From Oscillospiraceae bacterium (lineage in GTDB: Bacteria > Bacillota_A > Clostridia > Oscillospirales > Oscillospiraceae), in assembly GCA_017398105.1 (NCBI GenBank), contig JAFQHF010000035.1:1-40641 (forward strand): a stretch of DNA of 40,641 nucleotides, given 5' to 3'. A program made the translations under genes and the position numbers. Position 1 is the first letter of the stretch, and every line of letters begins with the position of its first letter. The notes beneath the pieces are model-generated. The model worked only from the letters and a program-made list of their open reading frames with translations. It did not search any database and was not told the DNA's origin. This document shows positions 33,910-40,641 of the stretch, one piece after another.

Positions 33910-35349
33910 TTAATCGTAGTCCGATGCCTTGCTGCCGGCCGGCAATGTGGCGCCGCAGCGGCAGGAGGCCTGGGATACCAGGGTGCCGTTCTTGGCCACC
34001 TGAACCTCCACGTCCTTTCCGCAGTCGGGACAGCTGACCTCCGTGGGCACAGCCATACGCTCGCCAATCCGCTTCAGGGCATAGACCATACTTTCCTTGC
34101 AGGTATCGTTGATCCGGTCCAGGAAATTCTCCTGGTTGGCCTCGATGGCCTTGCTGATCCGCACCACCCGGCGGTCATCGGTGCCGATACTCTCGTGTTC
34201 CCGGACGGTATAGATGGGCTCGTAGGTATAGTCCGTGACCTTTGTAATGCCGGTATTGGCATCCTTGGTGATCTCAACGTCCAGAATAATGGAGTAGTTG
34301 GTGGCACCCCGGTCCGCATCACCGAAGAAGTCACCCAGAGAATAGGCCACCAGTGTACCTGCCAGCTCGTCAAAGACGATGGGCTGCAGGGTATGGGGAT
34401 GGGTGCCGATGATCACATCCACGCCGTTTTTCTGCAGCAGGGAAATGATCCGCTCCTGGCCCTTGCTGATATCCTCATTATATTCACTGCCCCAGTGGAG
34501 CATGGCGATGGTGATATCCGGCTTTTCCGTGGCCACATTTTTCAGAATGGTGGTGATCCGGTTTTCATCGATGGTTCGGTATTCGGTGGCGTAGTCCTCA
34601 TACAGCAGGTTCACCAGATTTTCCGTGCCCGCAGGCATACCGCGGCCGCCCAGGCCCTTGGTGAAGGCTACAAAAGCCACCTTGATGCCCTGCACCTCGG
34701 TAATGGTATAGCCCTTGGAGGTCCGGAACTCGGACTCCGTGGCGTAAGCACCCAGAGGCTCGATACCCGCAGAGCGGATGGCCTGCAGTGTTGCCGTCAT
34801 GCCGTTAAGACCGTTGTTGATGGCGCAGGAATTCGCCATCTGCAGCAGATCCACGCCGCAGTTTCGCAGACCCTGGATCAGCTCAACGGGCGCAGAGGTG
34901 GTGGCGCTGCCGTAGGGCTCACCACAGACATTGCCCTCAAAATTCATCACCGTCAGATCCGCGTCCGCCAGAATGGCAGCCACATCCTTGAACACCGGGC
35001 TGAAATCGAAGCCGCCAACGGCAACGCCGGCATTGACTACACTGTCGGTAACATTCAGATCGCCGGCCGCTTTGATGTGGATGGTGGTGATGGGATCTGC
35101 CTGAATGGGGGAGGTGGGCCTGGTTTCCTCGGTAACGGTCTGGGTCTCTTCCAGACTCTGCTCCGTTCCGTCGGACAGGTCGGCCTTGACCTCCTGGGTC
35201 AGGTTATAGATGGCCACACCGCACATAATCAGCGCGATCAGCGCCACAAACAGGTTCCGCCGGATGCGCCGGGCTTCCTCCCTGCGTCTTCTCTCGGCCG
35301 CCTCCCGCTTGGCGCGGCGTTTTTCGTCATCATGTTCATACCGCGGCAT
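33910..35349 (-). CDS. CapA-family membrane protein with C-terminal zinc ribbon
   Basis: A 479-residue protein. A very basic N-terminus (DDEKRRAKREAAERRRREEARRIRR by position 5-30) precedes one transmembrane helix (about 32-50). Outside, the CapA/PGA-synthesis-like metallophosphatase fold has AAGDLNVTD, LTVMNFEGNVCG, MANSCAINNG, AMLHWGSEYN and IIGTHPHTLQP, with the metal-binding Asp, Glu, Asn and His residues. The last 45 residues add CPDCGKD ... CRCGATLP, a four-cysteine zinc-ribbon-like motif not usual in CapA proteins. No capB, capC or other poly-glutamate gene is near, so the role is uncertain. Own promoter; GGGAGGG before the start. Confidence 0.82.
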   Translation of the reverse strand: MPRYEHDDEKRRAKREAAERRRREEARRIRRNLFVALIALIMCGVAIYNLTQEVKADLSDGTEQSLEETQTVTEETRPTSPIQADPITTIHIKAAGDLNVTDSVVNAGVAVGGFDFSPVFKDVAAILADADLTVMNFEGNVCGEPYGSATTSAPVELIQGLRNCGVDLLQMANSCAINNGLNGMTATLQAIRSAGIEPLGAYATESEFRTSKGYTITEVQGIKVAFVAFTKGLGGRGMPAGTENLVNLLYEDYATEYRTIDENRITTILKNVATEKPDITIAMLHWGSEYNEDISKGQERIISLLQKNGVDVIIGTHPHTLQPIVFDELAGTLVAYSLGDFFGDADRGATNYSIILDVEITKDANTGITKVTDYTYEPIYTVREHESIGTDDRRVVRISKAIEANQENFLDRINDTCKESMVYALKRIGERMAVPTEVSCPDCGKDVEVQVAKNGTLVSQASCRCGATLPAGSKASDYD

Positions 35350-35386
35350 GGTGCTTCCCTCCCGTCAAAAATAGTCGTAGTAATTG

Positions 35387-35415
35387 ATTATACCGTACTT
35401 TCACCCCAAAAACAA
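35387..35415 (-). promoter_or_regulatory. Promoter of the capA-like gene
   Basis: On the minus strand TTGTTT (35410-35415), 17 bases, TATAAT (35387-35392). Confidence 0.6.
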
Positions 35416-35450
35416 GGGGCATAATGTAAATGTTGTTTGAATACAGCGCC

Positions 35451-35561
35451 GTCATCCTGAGCGAGCGTAAGCGAGTCGAAGGATCTTCGCACTGTCGTTA
35501 CTGTAAAAGGTAAAATCAGTGCGCAGATCCTTCGACTCCACTTCGTTTCGCTCAGGATGAC
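35451..35561. repeat. GTCATCCTGAGCG-type inverted repeat overlapping the end of ribF
   Basis: GTCATCCTGAGCGAGCGTAA on the left and CGTTTCGCTCAGGATGAC on the right, with GTCGAAGGATC/GATCCTTCGAC inside. Its right end supplies the last codons and stop of ribF. Confidence 0.8.
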
Positions 35562-36454
35562 AGATTCTTCAGATATTCACGGGTCTGCTCCGCGTTGCGC
35601 CGGATCTCTGTCTGCAGGGCTTCCAGAGAGGGGAACTTCATCTCCGGTCTCAGGAAAAAGTGAAATTCCAGAATGATCTCCCGGTCGTAAAGATCCCCTT
35701 CGTAATCCAGTATCCAGGGCTCCACTGTTACATGATGCCCCTCCACCGTAGGCCGGGTGCCGATGTTGGTCACTGCGGGATACCGGACGCCCTCCACAAT
35801 GCAGGAGCAGGCATACACACCGAACCGGGGCACCGCCAGGCCCTCCGGAATCCGCAGATTGGCCGTGGGAACGCCCAATTTGCGGCCCAGCTTCCGGCCG
35901 TGGACAACGGTTCCGCTTAAAATATGGGGATGGCCCAAAAATTTCACCGCCGTGGCCATATCACCGGTCTCCAGCTGCTGACGGATGTAGGTGCTGGAAA
36001 TACGGATGCCGTCGATCATCTGATCCGGCACCACGGCACAGGGCAGGTCATTGTCTTTGCAGTATTCCTTCAGCAAGGATGCACGTCCCTGCCCCTTATG
36101 GCCGAACCGGAAATCCTCGCCGCAGACGAAGCCTGCCGCCCCGTGTTCCCGGCGCAGCAGATCCAAAAAGTCCCGCCAGTGCATTGTGCGCATATGCTCA
36201 TCAAAGGGCAGCGTCACCACGTACACCATATGAAATTGTTCCCGCAGGAGCCATTCCCGGTCCCGGGGGGAATTGATCAGGTGGGGGGTATTGCCCAGCA
36301 CCAGGGTATCCGGATGGGAACCGAAGGTCACCACGCCGGACACACAGCCATGCTCCGTTGCCAGCTGTTTACAGGCCGTCAGCAGCGCCGCATGACCAAT
36401 ATGCACCCCGTCAAAAAATCCCAGGGCGTAAATCGTTTTATCCATAATATCCAT
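35552..36454 (-). CDS. ribF: Bifunctional riboflavin kinase / FAD synthetase
   Basis: A 300-residue enzyme that makes FMN and then FAD. The FAD-synthetase domain is N-terminal: ALGFFDGVHIGHAALL has the HxGH nucleotidyltransferase motif, and ISSTYIRQQL is the second signature. The riboflavin-kinase domain begins near GTVVHGRKLGRKLGVPTANL and holds GVYACSCIVEG and TNIGTRPTV. The start (MDIMDKT or the second Met) has no Shine-Dalgarno: a GTAGGG repeat ends 6 bases upstream. The frame stays open through the repeat, but those residues are not family-like. The final residues LSS and the stop come from another repeat. Last gene of the infB operon. Confidence 0.93.
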   Translation of the reverse strand: MDIMDKTIYALGFFDGVHIGHAALLTACKQLATEHGCVSGVVTFGSHPDTLVLGNTPHLINSPRDREWLLREQFHMVYVVTLPFDEHMRTMHWRDFLDLLRREHGAAGFVCGEDFRFGHKGQGRASLLKEYCKDNDLPCAVVPDQMIDGIRISSTYIRQQLETGDMATAVKFLGHPHILSGTVVHGRKLGRKLGVPTANLRIPEGLAVPRFGVYACSCIVEGVRYPAVTNIGTRPTVEGHHVTVEPWILDYEGDLYDREIILEFHFFLRPEMKFPSLEALQTEIRRNAEQTREYLKNLSS

Positions 36455-36460
36455 ACTATT

Positions 36461-36659
36461 GTAGGGCGGGGACATGTCCCCGCCGATCAGATAACGATGA
36501 CTGCATACAAAAAACGATGCAAAAAGTAAAAACTCCGATAAAACCGCCCCCGAAAAACACCGATGGCGGGTCGGCGGGTTGGTGCTCCGCGCAGCGAATC
36601 TGTAACACAGATGATTGCCGGGGGCAATCATACAAAAATCTGCATAACCCCGCCCTACA
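36461..36659. repeat. GTAGGG-family repeat, long form, between truB and ribF
   Basis: Left end GGCGGGGACATGTCCCCGCC, right end AACCCCGCCCTAC. A further GATTGCCGGGGGCAATC hairpin lies inside (36613-36629). It abuts the ribF start codon. Confidence 0.8.
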
Positions 36660-36673
36660 GAGGATGCTTTTCC

Positions 36674-37534
36674 TTACACCTCAAAAAAGCTCTTGATAGT
36701 TGACATAACGCCATCTTCCACCTTTGCCAGCATCAGGAACTCCCCGTCTTTGCTGTAGGCCCGGTAGGTGCCGTCGCTCAGGCTCATGGTGAAGGCATTG
36801 CCGTTGCGGCAGCGCTTTTCCTGATTGGCAGTCAGAGTGACCTCCGGATAATTGCGGAACATGGTGTCCACAGTACGCAGATATTTTTCAGGCTCCTGTG
36901 TTTCCAGCAGTTCCTGCAGGGGCACAGCCTCTTCAATGGTGTATTCTCCCGCGCTGACCCGGCGCAGCTCCTGCATACATCCGCCGCAGCCCAGAGCCTC
37001 GCCGATGTCCTTGCACAGCGTCCGGATATACGTACCCTTGGAGCAGCGGACCCGCAGGCGCAGGGTATTTTCCCCGGTTTCCAGCAGGGTCAGCTCGTGG
37101 ATGGTGATGGGCCGGGGCTTGCGCTCCACCTCTTTGCCCTTTCGTGCCAGGTCGCAGAGCTTCTGGCCGTTCACCTTCAGGGCAGAGTACATGGGAGGAA
37201 CCTGCAGGATTTCTCCCCGGAAGGTTTCCAGAACGGCTTCCGCTTCTTCGGCAGTGATGTGCACATCCCGCTCCGTCAGCACGGTGCCGGTCATATCCTC
37301 AGTGTCGGTGGTGATACCCAGCCGCAGCACCGTTTCATAGGTCTTCTCCGCGTGTTCAAAAAATTCCACACCCCGGGTTCCTCGGCCCACGAATACCGGC
37401 AGCACGCCCGTAGCCATGGGGTCCAGGGTGCCGCCATGACCGATGCGGCGGGTATTGAACACCCGGCGCAGCCGGGCCGTCACATCCTGGCTGGTCCAGT
37501 CCTGGGGCTTGTCTACAATTACGATTCCATTCAT
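36674..37534 (-). CDS. truB: tRNA pseudouridine(55) synthase
   Basis: A 286-residue enzyme that makes pseudouridine 55 in the T loop of tRNA. GHGGTLDPMATGVL holds catalytic Asp38. Other family segments are QVPPMYSALKVNGQ, KGTYIRTLCKDIGEALG and ELRRVSAGEY. The C-terminal part is a short PUA-like tail (about 230-286). Complete. It follows nrnA in the infB operon, with a repeat between. GGGGAT precedes the start. Confidence 0.95.
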   Translation of the reverse strand: MNGIVIVDKPQDWTSQDVTARLRRVFNTRRIGHGGTLDPMATGVLPVFVGRGTRGVEFFEHAEKTYETVLRLGITTDTEDMTGTVLTERDVHITAEEAEAVLETFRGEILQVPPMYSALKVNGQKLCDLARKGKEVERKPRPITIHELTLLETGENTLRLRVRCSKGTYIRTLCKDIGEALGCGGCMQELRRVSAGEYTIEEAVPLQELLETQEPEKYLRTVDTMFRNYPEVTLTANQEKRCRNGNAFTMSLSDGTYRAYSKDGEFLMLAKVEDGVMSTIKSFFEV

Positions 37535-37562
37535 AGGTAATCCCCTTTATGTTCGCACCCAA

Positions 37563-37770
37563 AAGCCTTCCCCCGGGGGGAAGGTGGCACGGCGGAGCCG
37601 TGACGGATGAGGGATGGCGACACATAGCAATCATTGAAACGTGTCATTCTATGGTATAAGCCCAAAGGTTGTGCTCCTTCATCGTAAGTGCATTCTTTTC
37701 GTACGCAGCCGCCATCCCTCATCAGTCAAAAATCAAAGATTTTTGACAGCTTCCCCCCGGGGGAAGCCTT
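37563..37770. repeat. CTTCCCCC-ended inverted repeat (about 208 bp)
   Basis: AAGCCTTCCCCCGGGGGGAA at the left, TTCCCCCCGGGGGAAGCCTT at the right, with GATGAGGGATGG and its inverse inside. Fills the nrnA-truB gap. Confidence 0.75.
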
Positions 37771-37796
37771 GGGGCGCTGCCGCGCCAGCATATCTT

Positions 37797-38744
37797 TTAC
37801 AGCGCCAGCATAACTTCTTCCACTTTTTTTGCCGCCTCTGCCAGGGGCTTCTTCATGGAAGCGCCTGCTGCGCCCTTGTGTCCGCCGCCGCCGAAGGGAA
37901 CGGTGACCAGGGTGGCATCGTAGCCCGGAACAGCCCGGACGGACATCTTGGTATCCCCGTCGGAAGTCTCCCGCAGGGTAGCCGCCATGCACACACCGGC
38001 AACGGTTCGGGGGAAGGAGGAGATATTGTCCATATCATCCTCGGTAACACCGATCTCTTCCTCCACTGCCTTGGGAATGGCGCAGATGGCCATTTCGCCG
38101 TCCCGGATCAGGCGCATATGGTCCACGATCCAGGCCTGCATCCGCAGCCGGCCCAGGGTATTGGTCTCGAACAGCTCCTGATTCAGCTCATAAATTCTGG
38201 CCTGAGCCTTGGCGCACTCCGCCGCCACCGCGAAGGTATGGGCGCTGGTATTGGCATAGCGGAAGCAGCCTGTATCCGTGGAAACGCCCACATAGACGGC
38301 TTCTGCGATGGCCCGGTCTGCCATTACGCCCATCAGCTCCAGTACATCCCAAACTACCTCCGCGCAGGAGGCGCTGGCAGCATCCACCAGCTCTGCATCG
38401 GTAAAGGAAGTGGCAGCGCCGTGGTGGTCGATGCGCAGCCGGATCTTGCCCAGCAGCTTCTGAAAATCCTTGGAAAGCATTCCGGGAGAGGCCACGTCTA
38501 CGGACACGATTACATCATTTTCCTCCACAGCTTCCTTGGTAAGCCCCGCATGGAGCCACTGGAACCGGGGGGAAACCTCCGCATTGTACAGCACATGGGC
38601 GGTCTTGCCCAGCTGCCGCAGCCCTAAGCACAGCGCCGCGGAGGAGCCAATGGTGTCGCCGTCCGGACGGCGGTGGGAGAGAATGGTATAGTTGTCATGG
38701 GTCAGCAGAAATTCTGCCGTCTCATTCCTCGTCAGTATCTTCAT
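37797..38744 (-). CDS. nrnA: DHH-family oligoribonuclease / pAp phosphatase (NrnA)
   Basis: A 315-residue DHH-DHHA1 phosphoesterase that degrades short RNAs and 3'-phosphoadenosine 5'-phosphate. Metal residues are in SHRRPDGDTIGSS (about 23-35), SVDVASP, IDHHG (DHH motif near 106) and VYVGVSTDTGCF. The DHHA1 domain ends in PFGGGGHKGAAGASM. The start overlaps rbfA by 23 bases, so translation is coupled. Standard place in the nusA-infB-rbfA operon. Confidence 0.93.
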   Translation of the reverse strand: MKILTRNETAEFLLTHDNYTILSHRRPDGDTIGSSAALCLGLRQLGKTAHVLYNAEVSPRFQWLHAGLTKEAVEENDVIVSVDVASPGMLSKDFQKLLGKIRLRIDHHGAATSFTDAELVDAASASCAEVVWDVLELMGVMADRAIAEAVYVGVSTDTGCFRYANTSAHTFAVAAECAKAQARIYELNQELFETNTLGRLRMQAWIVDHMRLIRDGEMAICAIPKAVEEEIGVTEDDMDNISSFPRTVAGVCMAATLRETSDGDTKMSVRAVPGYDATLVTVPFGGGGHKGAAGASMKKPLAEAAKKVEEVMLAL

Positions 38745-39090
38745 CGTGCTTGACTCCCAGAGAGTTGATGAGGTTCAGCATTCTTGCGCCGTAGGTGATG
38801 GAATCATCCAGTGCCCAGACGATTTCCGGGGCATAGCGCAGCCGCAGGTTGGTGCCCAGCTGGCGGCGCAGGTAACCGGCGGCGGATTTCAGACCTGCCA
38901 TAGCGTCCTTGGCCTTGTCCTCCTGGAGGAAGGAAACGTAGACCTTAGTATAGCGCAGGTCGGGGGTGGTCTCCACCCGGGTGATGGAGATCATCACGTC
39001 CTGAACCCGGGGGTCCTTGACGGTGCGCAGAAGAGAAGACAGCTCCTTCTGGATCTCTTCGTTGATTAACAGAATACGATTGGATGCCAT
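38722..39090 (-). CDS. rbfA: 30S ribosome-binding factor A
   Basis: A 122-residue KH-type protein needed for 30S maturation at helix 1 of 16S rRNA. The family pattern is clear: INEEIQKELSSLLRTVKDPRV, ITRVETTPDLRYTKVYVSFL and LRYAPEIVWALDDSI. The start MASNRI has GGAGGG about 9 bases upstream; a Met further upstream lacks support. The C-terminus is acidic and overlaps nrnA. Confidence 0.95.
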   Translation of the reverse strand: MASNRILLINEEIQKELSSLLRTVKDPRVQDVMISITRVETTPDLRYTKVYVSFLQEDKAKDAMAGLKSAAGYLRRQLGTNLRLRYAPEIVWALDDSITYGARMLNLINSLGVKHDEDTDEE

Positions 39091-39129
39091 ACTTTGCACC
39101 CTCCTTAAAAACATGATAGATGGCATTGT

Positions 39130-39242
39130 AATGCTAAATGAGAAATGCTAAATGCTAAATTATGTGGAACGCCAAGCCCACGACTTTCAAGAATTGCAGG
39201 GAAATACGACAATTTAGCATTCAGCATTTAGCATTCAGCATT
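39130..39242. repeat. AATGCTAAATGC-type inverted repeat between infB and rbfA
   Basis: Left AATGCTAAATGAGAAATGCT, right AATTTAGCATTCAGCATTTA and more GCATT words. The same vocabulary as 4194-4260. Confidence 0.7.
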
Positions 39243-39244
39243 GT

Positions 39245-39286
39245 AAAATATACGCCGCGCCGCTGATGCGGTGCGGCGTATATTTT
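39245..39286 (-). terminator. Hairpin after infB
   Basis: 14-bp stem AAAATATACGCCGC/GCGGCGTATATTTT with a further GCCGC/GCGGT inside. The T run is short, so part of the transcript may read on into rbfA. Confidence 0.7.
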
Positions 39287-39292
39287 ATCTTG

Positions 39293-40641
39293 TTATCTCT
39301 TCACTTCCTGCATGGCGAAGCATTCGAAGACATCAAATTCCTTGATATCGTTGTAGCCTGCAACGGTCATGCCGCATTCGTAGCCGGCGGAGACTTCCTT
39401 GACAGCATCCTTGAAGCGCTGCAGAGAGCCGATCTCGCCTTCGTAAATGACGATGTTGTCGCGCAGGATACGCACCTGGGCATCCCGGGTGACCTTGCCG
39501 TCCTTGACCATACAGCCGGCAACGGTGCCGATGGCAGAGACCTTGTAGGTCATGCGCACTTCGGCGTGGCCGATGACCACTTCCTCGTACTTGGGAGCCA
39601 GCATACCCTTCATGGCAGCCTCGATCTCATCGATGGCATCGTAAATGACGCGGTAGAAGCGCATATCCACATTGGCACGGTGTCCGGAAGCCTGGGCGGC
39701 GGCATCGGGACGGACGTTGAAGCCGACGATGATGGCACCGGAGGTGGAAGCCAGCAGAACATCGGACTCGTTGATGGCGCCGACACCGGCATGGATGACC
39801 TTGACACGGACTTCCTCGTTGGAAATCTTCTCCAGAGAAGCCTTGACCGCCTCGGCGGAGCCCTGCACGTCGGCCTTGACGATCAGGTTCAGCGTCTTCA
39901 TCTCGCCCTCCTGCATCTTGCTGAACAGGTTGTCCAGGGTGACCTTCTGGTTCAGCTTTGCCAGGGCATCCTTCTGGGCCTGCTTGCGCTGCTCAACCAG
40001 TTCGCGGGCCATACGCTCATCGGTAACGGCGTTAAACTCGTCGCCGGGAGCGGGAACCTCGGCCAGGCCGGTGATCTCAACAGGGATGGAGGGGCCGGCG
40101 GTCTTGACAGTGCGGCCCTTATCGTTGGTCATGACACGGACACGGCCCACAGCAGTACCGGCGATGACGATATCGCCCTGCTTCAGGGTGCCGTTCTGCA
40201 CCAGCAGAGTTGCCACGGGGCCGCGGGTCTTGTCCAGACGGGCCTCGATGACGGTGCCCTTTGCCTGGCGGTTGGGGTTGGCCTTCAGCTCCTGGACTTC
40301 TGCGGTCAGCAGAACCATTTCCAGCAGCTCGTCCAGACCCTTGCCGGTCTTGGCGGAGATGGGCACGATGATGGTGTCGCCGCCCCACTCTTCGGGAACC
40401 AGATCATACTTGGTCAGCTGTTCCTTGATCTTGTCGGGGTTGGCGGTGGGCTTATCCATCTTGTTGATGGCCACGATCAGGGGCACCTCGGCAGCCTTTG
40501 CGTGGTTGATGGACTCGATGGTCTGGGGCATGATGCCGTCGTCAGCAGCAACCACCAGGATGGCAATATCGGTGGACTTGGCACCGCGGGCACGCATGGA
40601 AGTAAAGGCAGCGTGGCCGGTGGTATCCAGGAAGGTAATCA
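39293..40641 (-). CDS. infB: Translation initiation factor IF-2, C-terminal part (runs off the window)
   Basis: 448 residues from the GTPase domain to the C-terminus are visible. The switch-II motif is read at the window edge as [15 protein letters not shown], where IF-2 normally has DTPGH. NKMDKP is the G4 motif and ISAKTGKG the G5 region. Domains II, III and IV follow, ending in the fMet-tRNA-binding beta barrel ([21 protein letters not shown]). IF-2 brings fMet-tRNA to the 30S subunit. The N-terminal part and P-loop lie outside. First visible gene of the operon with rbfA, nrnA, truB and ribF. Confidence 0.95.
   Translation of the reverse strand, partial: ITFLDTTGHAAFTSMRARGAKSTDIAILVVAADDGIMPQTIESINHAKAAEVPLIVAINKMDKPTANPDKIKEQLTKYDLVPEEWGGDTIIVPISAKTGKGLDELLEMVLLTAEVQELKANPNRQAKGTVIEARLDKTRGPVATLLVQNGTLKQGDIVIAGTAVGRVRVMTNDKGRTVKTAGPSIPVEITGLAEVPAPGDEFNAVTDERMARELVEQRKQAQKDALAKLNQKVTLDNLFSKMQEGEMKTLNLIVKADVQGSAEAVKASLEKISNEEVRVKVIHAGVGAINESDVLLASTSGAIIVGFNVRPDAAAQASGHRANVDMRFYRVIYDAIDEIEAAMKGMLAPKYEEVVIGHAEVRMTYKVSAIGTVAGCMVKDGKVTRDAQVRILRDNIVIYEGEIGSLQRFKDAVKEVSAGYECGMTVAGYNDIKEFDVFECFAMQEVKR

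Noticed and set aside
33910..35349. Poly-gamma-glutamate capsule locus
   Set aside because: Only a CapA-like gene is present, without capB or capC.
35350..36460. FMN riboswitch for ribF
   Set aside because: The sequence before ribF is a repeat, without the conserved FMN-aptamer segments; ribF is the last gene of the infB operon.
12892..36659. CRISPR array made from the GTAGGG repeats
   Set aside because: Copies are kilobases apart, not regularly spaced, are inverted in pairs and have no cas genes near.

Overview
The window looks like chromosomal DNA from a gut-type anaerobic Firmicute of the Oscillospiraceae (Clostridium cluster IV) kind. This is inferred from fairly GC-rich genes with strong Shine-Dalgarno sites, a reverse rubrerythrin, RicT/YaaT, an M16 peptidase pair of the YmfF/YmfH type, a tryptophan T-box transporter operon, and very many short palindromic intergenic repeats. 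No phage, CRISPR array or transposase gene is visible.

Layout. 1-7.0 kb, minus strand: the 5' end of gap, a DUF3048 lipoprotein, a family-5 substrate-binding lipoprotein, pgeF and secA. 7.2-9.0 kb: a small, AT-richer accessory patch with a family-2 glycosyltransferase, a divergent XRE regulator and the C-terminal remnant of what looks like an acyltransferase. 9.0-12.9 kb: reverse rubrerythrin, a Fur/PerR-type regulator, a ROK/ASKHA-like protein and an M14 carboxypeptidase. 13.4-15.1 kb: an NfeD-SPFH membrane pair, then tRNA-Gln and tRNA-Lys. 15.2-18.2 kb: an anti-sigma/ECF-sigma pair, a small ferritin-like protein and lexA. 18.3-21.8 kb: a T-box leader with a UGG (Trp) specifier and the three-gene ABC transporter it controls. 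21.9-30.6 kb: lgt, the two M16 proteins, prmA, a DUF4015-type protein, ricT and holB. 30.8-35.3 kb: a CBS-type pyrophosphatase, asparaginase and a CapA-like protein. 35.5 kb to the end, minus strand: the classical infB-rbfA-nrnA-truB-ribF translation/RNA operon.

The gene content is mostly housekeeping; the unusual part is between the genes. Two 201-bp elements (404-604 and 33670-33870) are clearly homologous, yet each is bracketed by two copies of a different, locus-specific intrinsic terminator (about 30 bp, loop included). This looks like a mobile or structured element that inserts at terminator hairpins and duplicates the whole hairpin. The two copies keep three hairpins, two of which show compensatory base-pair changes, and they lie in opposite orientations. 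A third terminator (27965-28049) carries a small palindromic insert in its loop.

Besides this there are 13 copies of a GTAGGG-ended palindromic repeat family and several further inverted-repeat families. Some reach into expression signals: one repeat supplies the stop codon of ribF, one abuts its start codon and leaves no Shine-Dalgarno site, and one sits between the Trp T-box and trpX. Regulatory sites readable from sequence include the T-box, two Fur-like operators around the Fur-family promoter, a candidate LexA box, an SD-sequestering hairpin before the M14 peptidase, and a palindrome over the -35 box of the NfeD-SPFH operon.
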